NCBI RefSeq assembly: GCF_000003815.2
Contig: NC_049996.1
Span: forward strand, 6,218,012-6,282,011
Origin: Branchiostoma floridae
Taxonomy: Eukaryota; Chordata; Leptocardii; Amphioxiformes; Branchiostomatidae
Direction: 5' to 3'
Length of the DNA: 64,000 nucleotides
A program made the position numbers and the translations under genes. How positions within the stretch are numbered: the first letter of the stretch is position 1; every line of letters begins with the position of its first letter. Positions 22,260-32,929 of this stretch are shown piece after piece. Under the pieces are notes generated by a model. It was not told where the DNA came from. It searched no databases and was given only the letters and a program-made list of their open reading frames with translations.

Positions 22260-23880
22260 ACACCATGCTTGTTGTAGCTCGAAATACTGTACTAGGACAA
22301 TCTTACAAAAAGTGTGGCAATTAAAATTATTGCCATGGCGACGGTTTTATCGTTTATAAATATTAAGGATTGTTGTTATCAATGGGTTTTAATAGTCGTA
22401 TTCCATTCGCCTGGCGATTAATGTTTAGAGAGCATTGCTGTCAAAAGGGGTTCTCTTGTGAGTGAAGGGTGAACTAATAATGTAAATGCTTCTCATCAAT
22501 TTTACAAATCAGACGCTCATTTACATAAATCATATCAGTTGATCATCTTCTCTAGCTAAATAACAATATGCTAGAAATATCAAAGTCTTAGCAAAGAAAG
22601 CTATTGTAGTATTTTCTAATAATATCGTTCAAATATCGTAGTTGCCAAATGTTGCAAGAATGAAATTATCATCATCAACCACTTTGATATTATAAAAATT
22701 TCTCAATGATTATGCAAATTAGATAACAATTTGTATTATTTCATGTCTATCTATATTTCTCTATTTTTAAATTACATATGCTATATGTTTGACTGAGTGC
22801 CCTATTACGCGGCTATGAATTGATAACTGATGTAGAGTCATACGCGCACTTACGCCTCTAGATACGGCCGTTTTTCATGGTCCGGATGCGGCGCACCATT
22901 TAGAGCAAGTCACACATGTTGAACTAGAGTTCCACGACCCCATACCTTCGTCATTAATTATGCAAATAAGGCTCTCATTTGCATAAATTATATAACTTGA
23001 TCATCTCCTTCACCAAACAGACGTGCGCAATATATGTTAAGAAAGGAGGATTTTGTCGCATTTTCTTATAATTTATGCAAACAAGGACTCACTTTATTAG
23101 GCTCGCCAATCAGACGTCGCCAAAAACTCGTGTTGTAGTCCATCCTGCACACAATTACTTCACTTCCATGGTCATGTTCATAGGCCAAATCAAGGACATC
23201 TTTCATCTTTGTAATCCCAAAGAGGGTCTGCACGCTCTTTTCAGTAAGGCATAGGCAGGACTTTTTAATTTCCCGTAATTCGTAGGGAAGAAGATGGTGG
23301 GAAAATTTACCGTAAAAACGTAGCCAGTGCATGTGTAAAGCCTGGGGCACAACCCGCCGTACGTGCAAATACGTGCTGTCTACGTGCCAAAACGTGGGCA
23401 ATCTTTTGGAGTCCGTAAGTGGTAAGTACCGTCTCCGTGCGAGCTCGTAGGGAATCCGACGGATTTTGGAGCACGCAGACACGCCACAGAAATTTAAGTG
23501 CATGCAGAACTTCCTCTGCGTTCGGGCTGCGGATTCGCCCTCCGTACGTGCCAGTACGGGCGACGCGCCTGCCATGTACAGCCTCAACGTTTTCAGGAAT
23601 ACGTTGCGGACGTGGCCTCCACAAAAAACGTACGGACAAATTGCACGTACGGCGGGTTGTGCCCCAGGCTTTATAGAGCCTTTAAACATTTCACGTAAGG
23701 AGTAATCGAGCCTAAAAGATGTCCCGTAAATCGTAGTCTGGCCTCCAAAGTTTCGTATTTAAGTCGTTGCGTGAATTTGCCCCTTACAATATACAGGAAA
23801 TGGCGTTTCAGAATGTCAAGATTTCAAAATTTCTCAGGACCTCCCTTCCGACGCCTTCACCTTCGCCCATTCGACATCAT
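22260..23880. repeat. Duplicated segment, copy B
   Basis: Counterpart of 15.9-18.0 kb, with blocks rearranged (the GTGTTGTAG-CCATCCTGCACAC block comes last here) and a TIR element inserted at 23336-23673. Confidence 0.75.
23336..23673. mobile_element. TIR element with ACGTACGGCGGG arms
   Basis: Ends TAAAGCCTGGGGCACAACCC and its complement at 23650-23673 give arms of about 33 bp including CGCCGTACGTGCAA. The interior is rich in ACGT palindromes. A half-copy lies at 36671-36885. Confidence 0.75.
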
Positions 23881-25122
23881 GGGCAAAAATGTAACGTTAT
23901 TGGGGCGTGGCCGTTTTTGCTAATAGAAATGTCATTGAACATGCCCGTAGCCAGGATTTTGGTTTTTGGATTCTGGAGGGGTTCTTTTTAGTACTTGGGG
24001 GACCATCGCGCGAGCTCCCTAGGGGGGGTGCGGGGTTATGCTCCCCCGAAAAAATGAAATATTGACCCTCGGAAACGCTATTTCCTGCATTTTGACTGGC
24101 AAAATGTGCTGGAAGACTAAGCCAAGTTTAACGGAATTTCTATTATTTATAAAGATACAGATTAGGCTTTCGGCGTAAGTCTTAAAGGGCGACTCCCCCA
24201 CTGACATATTTTCACCATGTCTGACAGCGAAGAGAGGAAATGGAGGTCCGGGAAATTTTGAAACCTGGACCCACTGATACGCTATTTCCTGTGATTTCTG
24301 TGGCGATTCGCTTAGATTGAATGAAATTTCTATCGGTGAAAAGTGCCAGTCAGTCTGCCTTTGAAACAAAATCTTGGACTGTAAAAAGCGGACCTTTCAG
24401 CATGAAAAAGTGGACTTAAGGGATTTAAAAAGCTTGTAAAGCACGGAAATTTCGTACACATCAATGGGACACCTTCTTGCATATGTGGAGGGCAGTCCTA
24501 GGCCAGATTTCCGCTCAATTGGTTGTAAAACCAGGGTAAAAAAATGTACTTGTCAAAAACTGAAATGGCCCCAAAATCGCAACATTAAGCATTTTGTTGT
24601 ACTGTATAACAAAATGTCATTGAATCTATGTGGGTATATGATCAAGGCACCTCAGGTCATTCAGTTGTAAAACCAAAAATGACCAAAAAAACTCAATAAA
24701 ATCATTTTAGGGGCAGACATGAAAAAAAAATGAAAAAAAAAAAAAACGTCTGGAGGTTTGGCCCACTCTACCCTTGTGCCAAAATTCAAGTCATTCTATC
24801 CGGGAACGACGGAGATACGGTGGTTTGAAGATTTGACAGGAGAAAGAAAGAAAGAAGAAACATTACGAATACAATATATTTCACGATACCTATAGACGTA
24901 GACGGGGCAAAGGGGGGGGGGGGGGCAAACAAAAAAAAAATCCGACGGGGAAACGTCTATGCGGGGAAAACTCATGGAACCGTTCCACTGCGCCACTGAT
25001 GCGTCGCCAAAAAAAAACTCCGAAACGAGACCCATATTATTTGTTGCACTTGGTGGGTGAGGAGGGGTGAGCGAGTGGTCAGCAGTGATGTTGTTTTTGT
25101 CGTGAGACATTTCCACAACAGG

Positions 25123-25337
25123 ATGACGTTCTACATCAGCCCACCAAAAGGAAACATGTCTTTACACAGACTACACAGCTCGTGTTGTCGGCGCCTGACT
25201 TTCCTGAAGGAAGTTTTCGCCCGTGGTCGGGATTTGTCCAAACTGACCGAGTTGACGTTTCTGTGCAGCACAGTGGAGAGGTCGGACTGTCTAATTGAGG
25301 GCTCCAGAATAGATCAGGCGTCTCACTTCACGCTTAG
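25123..25337 (+). CDS. PRIM2: PRIM2 exon 1
   Basis: ATG at 25123 gives MTFYISPPKGNMSLHRL, aligning to about residue 25 of vertebrate PRIM2 (-FYLQPP--N-SL--). The preceding CACAACAG could instead be a splice acceptor for a missing upstream exon carrying the usual N-terminal extension. Donor GTGAGT follows CTTAG. Confidence 0.85.
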
Positions 25338-28300
25338 GTGAGTGTCTTAAACTAACCACCCTGTCCCTAAGGACCACAAAAAGGATAGGAGTGAACTAGA
25401 CAGGGGAATGGTGCAGGCAGGAAGCCTGAGTTGTTTAAGGCGCCGAAATGGGGTTTCCGGAAACGATGGGTTGGGCAAGCCGGCTGGGTAGTGGGCTGGG
25501 CTAGTATCCCCTATAATGGGGCCTCACAGACTTCTAGTTGGTGGGAGACCAAGTGATGAATGGCTTGTCCTCCAGCATATTTGAATTAGGCATGTCCAAT
25601 TATAGCCAAATATTCAAAGGAGCGACAGGAGGGTGACTACCCAGGTGGTGCTATTCACCTAGACATCATCAATCGCCTGGACTATCAGGATCACATATCA
25701 TCAGGTATAATATCTCAAGGGACCAACTAAGGAGTGCCACTATATTTATATCTTTCACGTATTACTAGATTTTTGCCACCACTTTATCAGAAATTACTTT
25801 TTAAAAAAAATACATGAAATTTATCCTTTATAAATTAGGAACTCAATCACCTGATATAGTCAGGTCAGGTTTTAAAAATCATTGTTGTGGAGAAATGCAT
25901 AGATGCCAGCACGTAAGAAGTACAAATAGCTGTAGCCTAAACCTTGTTGTAAATAACTACAAAGTCGGGGTATGTGTCGAAGTTAGTAAGCCCCACAGAT
26001 AACGATTGAAAAACTTGCACAAGTTTGACGCCTTCCATGCAAGTTGACGAGCGAACGTATCGAGACCATGGCCCGGGAAACTCTTGAATTATTCTTCGTA
26101 AAATAAGACATGTGAAAAAATACCACCACACATAGAAATGATGTTTATTAGACTTCCGAAAAATACTACCTGTGTTCTGTCTTGCCTTTAACTGGGTTGG
26201 ATAAACGGAGCTAAAATGATGCCACAATATTCACCCAGTCGGGGCCCCGCCATGTTACTATCACGCACGAAGGCGGGCGAGCGATGCTCAACACAATGAA
26301 CTTAGTCAACCCGTCCGTAGAGCGACAAACATTCAAGAAAAATCAATCCCTACCAACTAAAAATCCTGTAGCCATTGCTGCTGCCAGAAGACAGGATGAA
26401 AAGGCAATCAAGGAAGCCGAAAAGCGAAAAATAAACTATGCTATCACAGTCCGACGTAAACACTGCACCGCCGTTTTGCGGCAAGTTGGTCTCACCATGA
26501 GAGGTAAACGTTTTAACACACCGTATTTGAATAAGTCGCATTATACAAAATATGACCCATATTTGGTACAAATAAATAGTAATGAAAACTTTTAGTGCTA
26601 TACTATTTGCATAAGATGTTTAAAAATGTACAGCGATGGTCTTGTTGTTACTATGTCGGAGTTTGGACCCCTTTTTTGTGTTGGAACGTTCTGCTAGGAC
26701 GCAAGCCGAAAACCTGCCGTAAGTTTCGTGCGCTGTCAAAGTACAGTGCGGAACGCTACCGTTAAATGAAATATATATCTGTAAAGCTTTAATTACAGTT
26801 GTATACAAGATCTTAACTTGTTTTTGATGAGTTCACTGTAAAATGTACAATGACAAAAGCCATGCGCTTCCACCTAGAACGGCTGTCGAAGTATGGCCCC
26901 CTCCCGTTAGTATGCTGAATACTGGACTGGTGAAATGTTAGTTGTGCAATGATTCTTTATATTTTGATCTAATCAGAATTTTTCCTAGTAGAATTGGAGA
27001 TCGTCCTACTAGAATCGGAGTTCGTCCTAGGACAGATCCCGATTGCAATCTGTACTAGTAGAATCGCTGATTGTCCTAGGACAGATCCCGATTGCAGATG
27101 ATGCTGGTGATTGTCCTGAATCGCAATCCCTACTGTAACATATATATATATATATATAATGGAAGGCGTGGAAACCATTACCCCTGAGAATGAAGAACCT
27201 GGAGAAAGAACTTTAAGAAGTTTTGGAAACTCATAAAACAACAACGTATGAACCATTCTGCAATTGTTTCATTAAAAGAAAAGAAGCAGGAAATAGTTTT
27301 GTCTGTTCGTCGTTGGAAACCGAGTGGTACATTGCGGAAGTTTGACTTTTACCGACACTTTAACTTTAGAGACTAGAGACACTTTAGAGACTAGAGACTG
27401 GTATTGATTCTGAGAACTTAGAACAAGCAATATTATATGTTAGATAGGGCTCTATGGAATGACATGTACTAGCCTGGTCCTAACCTCCTGTCGGTGATGT
27501 ATATATGTACTACCAACACAGATGAGCTTCAATGATATATCTTCTCCTGTTTCTCTCCTCCTAGACTGGCCTGTTGTCAGGACACTGTCATGTCGGAGTT
27601 CCTGGTGGAGGCGGAGACAACACTTTTCTGGTATCGCTTCTCATGTATGGACAAAAATCAACTACTGCACTTATTTCACAAAATTAGGAAGTACGAAAAA
27701 AGACTACAGGATCAGCAAGGTGAAATTGGAAAGTCCAGGAGAGATCTGAAGACAGAAGAAAAATTGCGAGATCTTTTGAAAGTTGTGACAGGCCAGAGTG
27801 GAAACAGCTCCAGGTGGGAAAATATGATACAGTCCTATTTGCACTATTTTCACTCACAATGGAAACATCTCCCTGACATGAGTGCCAACCAGGATGAGGT
27901 AACTCAGTATGACCGGAGAACAGACCTTACCACTATGGACTGTAGCATGCACTGTCATACGGGTTGTCATGCTGCCAGTAGGAGTCATACAGCTTCAGGA
28001 GACTTCAAGGTAATAGCACAAAGAGACACTTGTTATGCAACATCAGAGGAAGAAAAGATTTTCCTGAAGGTTCCCTTCCAGTATACCCTGCAGCTGATTA
28101 CTGACAGAAGGGTGTGTCTACATAAGGGCTTTGCCTATGTACCTTCCATCTACCTTCCAAATGTTGTTGCCAATATTTTTGAAGAGTGCCTTAGACTTGG
28201 TATTGAACTTGCACGCAAGGCAGTCCCCGTTTGTCTGAGCGACCCTCGGATGCGGGAGATGTTTGGTACGCTCCAGCTGCAGTTCTATGAAGATGGGTGC

Positions 28301-30215
28301 CGGGGTGGGGAGGGCGTGGGTGTGGTGTTTGATACCATCAGTCGGCACGATGTTGACAGACTGGTGGACTTCTTCCCACCCTGCATGGCTCATCTGCACA
28401 GGACCCTGAGATACAAGCACCGTCTCAAGCACTTCTCAAGGGTAAGATGTCATACTGAGTAGGGTGCATCCCTGGAACTAGAAGAGTCGTGGTACTGTAA
28501 ATGCAGAAATTTTCGCGGTGGATTAATGTTCGCGGTTTCTGTGGTGACCACTTTACCGCGAACTTAAAACCACCGCGAACATTTTTCTATTATGGTATTA
28601 GACTGCAGTCTATGGTGTTACCGCGAAAAGTCCCTTTTCCCGCTACCACGAAATTAAATCCCCGCGAACTTAAATGCATTTACAGTACTATCATGTTACA
28701 TGTAGAAATTGTACATTACAGTAACATTTGGTAACAAAACATTTGTCAAGACCAGTTTAACTTTAAGAATATATATATAATAGCACTTCAGTTGGAAATG
28801 TTCTAGACATTTCATGGATTTCTGAGGTCTGGGAACTCTTGTTCTGTGTTTAGCTCCAGTACACACTGTTCCTGAAGGACCTGGGCCTGTCAGTACATGA
28901 TGCAGTCTCCTTCTGGCAGCAGGAATACAGCATACCTGCCCACGGGGGTGGCTGTACACATCACTGGGCAAAGGATGGGAGGAGGTACATGTAGGCTGCA
29001 TTGTTGGATCAATAGAAATTCATGTTACTCAACATTTTCTGCCCAATTCTCACATTTCCACTCATAGCCATCTAATGTTTTGTAAGTTAGCTTGCCTCAA
29101 GAAGAAGGTCATGTTCTCACTAAGCGTTTGTGTGTGTGTGTGTGTGCAAAATGGTAAAACTGCTTAATGATAAATGATGGGATTTTCTTTACTTGTGGCA
29201 TTTATTTTATTTCTTTTCAATTGTCAGGTATACATACAACATCAGGCACTTGTATGGTCTGGAGGGGTCCCGTGTTAGCTACAGGTCCCACTGTTGTCAG
29301 GGGATCTTGGTGAGTATGCTTGTTTGTGATTGTGTGTGAACTGTTGCAGGGTAAATCTGAATCAATTACAGTTTCATAAGGAGTCACGTATTAATATTCC
29401 TCATTGATTATGCAATTGAGCACATCAACTAATGTCCTCCTTTGCGTTAAGTTCTGGTTTGGAATTTGATATGACCACCTATCCAAATAGTTCGTAAGAA
29501 TAAGACACAAATCAGAGGCTGTGTCTATAGTTTTGGCTCCAGATTTTCCGGCTATTGCTATAGCAATGAATAATCTTATATATTTTCCCAAGTTGTTTGT
29601 AGTGTTTTTCAGTGTCAGAGATTTGGTTGTGCAGCAAACACTTCCGGATATTAGTGCGCGATAGCGGTAACACGGTTTCCACACCAGAAACTTATTTTTA
29701 TTCAAGAAGCCGATCATGAATATAATCCATCAGTTCTGAAGTTGTTCCACTTTTATTCTCAGGACAGAAGCCTTCAGCCGGGAGAGGAGGGAGGTTGTCC
29801 ATTCCAGCACTTTGACCAGACCCATCTGCAGCAGCTGTTGGATGCTGAAGGGGCGGATGCTGATGTACGCAGCAGGCTGGTATCTATGGTGATGGATCAG
29901 AAACCCCGGCAAGCTTGTCAAGCCTACCTTTTCCACAAGTTGCAGACGACATATTTCAAGACACTTGCAGGAGCGCTTACATACCATCAAGAACAAGGTA
30001 CAAAGGACGCTGGGGTTGAGGTGTGTCTGGAGTGTGGTGGCGCAGGTTCTAGTCAGCAGCAACAGTGTGATATACACGCAGATTGCACTGGCACACTTCA
30101 AACAGATTCAAGTGTCACCACTGGATGTACCACATGTTCTGTTAGGATCAGCAAACCCCTGGACTTCACTAGAGCACTTCTGAGGCTATTGCAGGGGCTG
30201 AAGGATCAAAGTTGA
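25123..30215 (+). CDS. PRIM2: DNA primase large subunit (PRIM2)
   Basis: Exons 25123-25337, 27565-28441, 28854-28984, 29228-29309 and 29763-30215 join in phase to 585 codons plus TGA. PRIM2 holds the RNA-DNA template and, through its C-terminal 4Fe-4S domain, helps the catalytic subunit start primers in the nuclear Pol alpha-primase complex. Seen: N-terminal FYISPPKGNMSLHRL, SHFTLRLACCQ, DRRVCLHKGFAYVP, FFPPCMAHLHRTLR, LQYTLFLKDLG, YTYNIRHLYG, and the four expected cluster cysteines in PPCM, SHCC, GGCPFQH and ACQAY. The protein is longer than the human one (509 residues, from memory), mainly by a linker in exon 2 and a Cys-rich C-terminus. The start may lie further upstream. A polyadenylation signal follows at 30425. 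Confidence 0.92.
26284..26595 (+). CDS. Hypothetical basic 103-residue ORF within PRIM2 intron 1
   Basis: Starts ATGCTCAACACAATG and stops at TAG. The protein is Lys/Arg-rich with an Ala/Glu/Lys helix-like centre (AAARRQDEKAIKEAEKRK) and a C-terminal YDPYLVQ. A GC-rich stretch with GCCATGTT lies just upstream and could be a promoter. Same strand as PRIM2. No family was recognised; it could be a small nested gene, a decayed transposon ORF or chance. Confidence 0.33.
   Translation: MLNTMNLVNPSVERQTFKKNQSLPTKNPVAIAAARRQDEKAIKEAEKRKINYAITVRRKHCTAVLRQVGLTMRGKRFNTPYLNKSHYTKYDPYLVQINSNENF
26985..27115. repeat. Short tandem repeat with CCTAGGACAGATCCCGATTG
   Basis: Several imperfect copies of (G)TCCTAGTAGAAT and of CCTAGGACAGATCCCGATTG in alternation. 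Confidence 0.65.
27565..28441 (+). CDS. PRIM2: PRIM2 exon 2
   Basis: Acceptor CTCCTAG, donor GTAAGA. Encodes RLACCQ through FFPPCMAHLHRTLRYKHRL, including the first cluster cysteine. Residues between the helical N-terminal part and GFAYVP are expanded and rich in Ser, His and Cys compared with vertebrate PRIM2. Confidence 0.92.
28493..28687. mobile_element. Miniature TIR element (TA target) in PRIM2 intron 2
   Basis: Ends TACTGTAAATGCAG and TGCATTTACAGTA are inverted, bounded by TA. The interior repeats CGCGG/CCGCG and TTCGCGG motifs, also partly inverted. Consistent with a Tc1/mariner-type miniature element. Confidence 0.7.
28854..28984 (+). CDS. PRIM2: PRIM2 exon 3
   Basis: The acceptor is taken at GTGTTTAG so that the exon begins LQYTLFLKDLGLSVHDA, matching QYGLFLKGIGL of vertebrates; an AG six bases later would drop LQ. 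Ends before GTACAT. Confidence 0.88.
29228..29309 (+). CDS. PRIM2: PRIM2 exon 4
   Basis: Encodes RYTYNIRHLYGLEGSRV and the second cluster cysteine in SHCCQGIL. Flanked by AATTGTCAG and GTGAGT. Confidence 0.92.
29763..30215 (+). CDS. PRIM2: PRIM2 exon 5 (C-terminus)
   Basis: Begins after TTTATTCTCAG. Encodes GGCPFQHFDQTHLQQLL (third cysteine) and ACQAYLFHKLQTTYF (fourth cysteine), then a tail with extra Cys (CLECGG, CTTC) and the TGA at 30213. Confidence 0.92.
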   Translation, partial: DRSLQPGEEGGCPFQHFDQTHLQQLLDAEGADADVRSRLVSMVMDQKPRQACQAYLFHKLQTTYFKTLAGALTYHQEQGTKDAGVEVCLECGGAGSSQQQQCDIHADCTGTLQTDSSVTTGCTTCSVRISKPLDFTRALLRLLQGLKDQS

Positions 30216-30424
30216 TGTGAGGTGGTGTAGATGTGACATTTATTTATTAGTTTTGCCCTCCAGTTGGATGTTATATACATGTAGATGAATAGTGCTGCTT
30301 CCACAGCCTGTTACAGCTAGCTCTGATGTGAGAACACTTTACTGGTTCATGTGCAATAGCAATTCAATTTTAGTTCTATACACTTGAAAGGAATATTATG
30401 CACTTTTCCTATGTGAGGAAGGGA

Positions 30425-30430
30425 AATAAA
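30425..30430 (+). terminator. Polyadenylation signal of PRIM2
   Basis: AATAAA 210 nt after the PRIM2 stop codon on the coding strand; no other canonical hexamer was noticed nearer. Confidence 0.6.
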
Positions 30431-30483
30431 CAGTTTTATGGCAGTTATTCGTGTATGTCTTCTACAAGAAACCAAATACCGTA

Positions 30484-30580
30484 TGGTGTCGCGTGGCGTA
30501 ATGGTAATTTAAAGGCTCAGACCCACTGGGTTTGAATCCACTGGCATGCCCTGTTGATGTTGTGCCTTGGGAAAGGCACA
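30484..30580 (+). repeat. tRNA-derived SINE head
   Basis: A box TGGCGTAATGG and B box GGTTTGAATCC spaced as in a tRNA, downstream of PRIM2. The body appears to continue into CCTTGGGAAAGGCAC. Confidence 0.55.
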
Positions 30581-30829
30581 AATTAGTTTGTTTCGGCTAT
30601 ACCCACTTTCCACTAGGACGGCGCTCTCGCCGCGCTCTCTCTGTGACCTAAAATTTGACAGATCGCTCAACGAATTCTATAGAAAAGAAACAAATCTTTT
30701 TACACTTTGTGTGTTTTGCTGTCTTCTCAGTCACACTTTTACGTTTTGTATGATATACCCAGTGTGAAAGCGAAGGTTACACATGTCCTATTTAGGTCGC
30801 AGTGAGAGCCTGCAGTGGAAAGGGGGCCT

Positions 30830-30980
30830 TAGGGTAATCTCGAACCAGATCCACGGTGCGTAATGTATAGTATCAAACTTCCCTCTGGTGCCAGTTTGAC
30901 TCCCTTGGCCAGCTACACTCCTTGGCCAGCTTTGATACTATCTTATGGCACCTTAGGATCTGCTTGGAGATTAGCCTTAG
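30830..30980. repeat. Inverted-repeat fragment (AATCTC...AGATCC)
   Basis: AATCTCGAACCAGATCC near 30836 is mirrored imperfectly by GGATCTGCTTGGAGATTA near 30956. The CTCCAAGCAGA phrase recurs at 44.65, 44.82 and 62.34 kb. Confidence 0.4.
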
Positions 30981-31402
30981 GGATACCCCTTGGACAGGAC
31001 ATCAAAAAGAGGTCACATGTTTGAGTAGAGCCATTGCTTGAGCACAGTAAAGAACCCACCACTCTTGTTGAAAATAATAGGGTCCTTCCCAGTGTGAGTG
31101 GATCAAGTTAGTTAATCTGTACAAACCTGTTTTGTTACAACATAAGGCAGTTTTTTGCACGAATTTCATCAATGAGTGCTTGATTGGGCAAAATTAAAAT
31201 GAAGTTAAAAAATGAAACACAAAAGAGTCCAGAAACTTTATTTTGGTCAATCATTTCTCCTTGAATATTTGCTGATTTGCATTGCATTCTACATTTATAT
31301 CATCCAGAACTGTTTAATTGCCATTTACAGTGAAATCCCACTGGTTGTGATGGCACTGGTACATTCATGAGTTGAGCACCAGGCCTACTTGTTTGTAGAG
31401 GT

Positions 31403-31826
31403 GGGTACTGGTACAGAAAATTCAGGTCCAGAGGGTCAGGTCCAGGTCCAAATTCTAGCCTTGACCTGATTGTCTATGTAAACTTGGTCACAGCTGCCAT
31501 AGGCATGCATTTTGTGTACTTGTGTCTATGGTGACTGAAATTTTTGGGTGGACTGAAAGCAGTTGTCCTCAGCAGATGATCATATTGTGGATGTAGTTGC
31601 GGTCGTTAGACCAAGTTTGAATGTATAAACTTGGTAGAAATGACTATAATCTCAACTCAGACATGCGGCAAGGATGATGATGATGATGATGAATCTCAAC
31701 TCTACTTCACTACTACAAATGCCTACTGATATTATTTGTTCATTTTCCAATCTGTCCAATATCCGGTCGACTGATTTTTTTTCAGGTCCTTTTTTTTACC
31801 AGTCCATGAAGAAAACCACCTACTTA
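31403..31826. mobile_element. Degenerate hAT-like element, same family as 12.0 kb
   Basis: Starts TAGAGGTGGGTACTGGTACA and has AGGTCCAGAGGGTCAGGTCC, the complement of the right end at 12.4 kb. The other end near ACCACCTA is decayed. A (GAT)n run sits inside. Confidence 0.5.
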
Positions 31827-32015
31827 TGTGTGTAGGTCACACGGGAATTTGAAAACATATTCAGCCTGGGTTATCATACACCGTTAACTGTGAGCTACAT
31901 GAAAGATCTATAACAGTCATGGAAGTATTGTACACACTTCAGTTGGCATAGACCCTTCTCACAGTTTTTGCAATGACTTGATATTTTAAGAACTTCCATG
32001 TAGAATAGTGTGGCC

Positions 32016-32929
32016 TTACAGACTACTGATCTCATCACTTGGGCTCTCCAGACCAGGCACCATAGACAAAGAAAAATTGCCACTCATTTCCAAAGAGTCT
32101 ATGGAAGGTTGGTCAACACTGAAATCTGGTAACTTTTCCATACTCGACCACCTAGGTAGTCTTGGATGCAAATCCTTAGTAACTGAAGACCATGTAGAGG
32201 TAGCGCTATCCAGATGCATGTGACGTGTGGTAGAGCTGGTACTGATACTGGAACAACTATTGCTGTGAGGGAAGGCTCTGGTAGTGGTAAAATCACCTGC
32301 CTTCGTATGAGTCATCCAATCGTAGGAACGATGAGAGTTTTGAAATAGTGTTTTGGTGGTTGGGACATTGGGAGTAGGAAGTGAAGTCTTCCGAAAAGAC
32401 ACGGGTAATGGCTCCCTTCGTTTCGAAGTGAAACCTAGAGAAGTGGAACCAATTTTTGTCTCTCTTATGTTCATGATATGTCCTGAAGCAGATTGGCTTC
32501 TCCTGAAAGCAGGCTTCTGTGTTGAGTGAATCTCCTTCTTCCTTGGTTGGGAACTTGGGTCATGATGTAGAGTCATCCTGTCATTGAAACCTTTACAGTT
32601 AGGATCAACCAAGGAAGTCATTCTGGACAGGTGAGTGCCTGTGCTGTAGACCAGGGGACGATTGTCACTGTGATGCCTTTTGTACCTGCGATGTTTAAGG
32701 CTAGATGCATCTTCACATTTGTGTTGAGCCAAGTGTACCACTTTTGGCTGGTTTGGAGGCAAAGAGGATGGTTGGATATTGTCGTGATCAGAATCATGAA
32801 GTGAGATCTGTGTGAAACTGTCCAAAACCTCCCTGGACTCTGCTGAATAGTGGAGGCTTCTGTCTGATCTTGTAGAAGACCCTGTGCTCGTCGCATCACT
32901 CCAGCGCCCCTTGTCTGTTTCAGTGACAC
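32016..32929 (-). CDS. Tamalin/CYTIP-like exon 8 (tail, stop)
   Basis: Begins after TACTGTAG in phase 1 and codes for about 303 residues of Ser/Thr/His/Arg-rich, probably disordered tail. It ends SPSDEISSL then TAA. Confidence 0.88.

Larger units (their letters stand above)
15601..25122. other. Repeat-rich interval between the ITPRID-like and PRIM2 genes
   Basis: No protein gene was recognised. The interval holds duplicated segments (15.9-18.0 versus 22.2-23.9 kb), an assembly gap, a palindromic array, a GC-rich satellite with a nested element, a LINE scrap, a SINE head and a small TIR element. The heads of both flanking genes point away from each other across it. Confidence 0.6.
25338..27564. 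other. PRIM2 intron 1
   Basis: A 2.2-kb intron containing a 103-codon ORF at 26284, a short tandem CCTAGTAGAAT/CCTAGGACAGATCCCGATTG repeat at 26985-27115 and a (TA)n run near 27140. Otherwise nothing recognisable. Confidence 0.6.
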
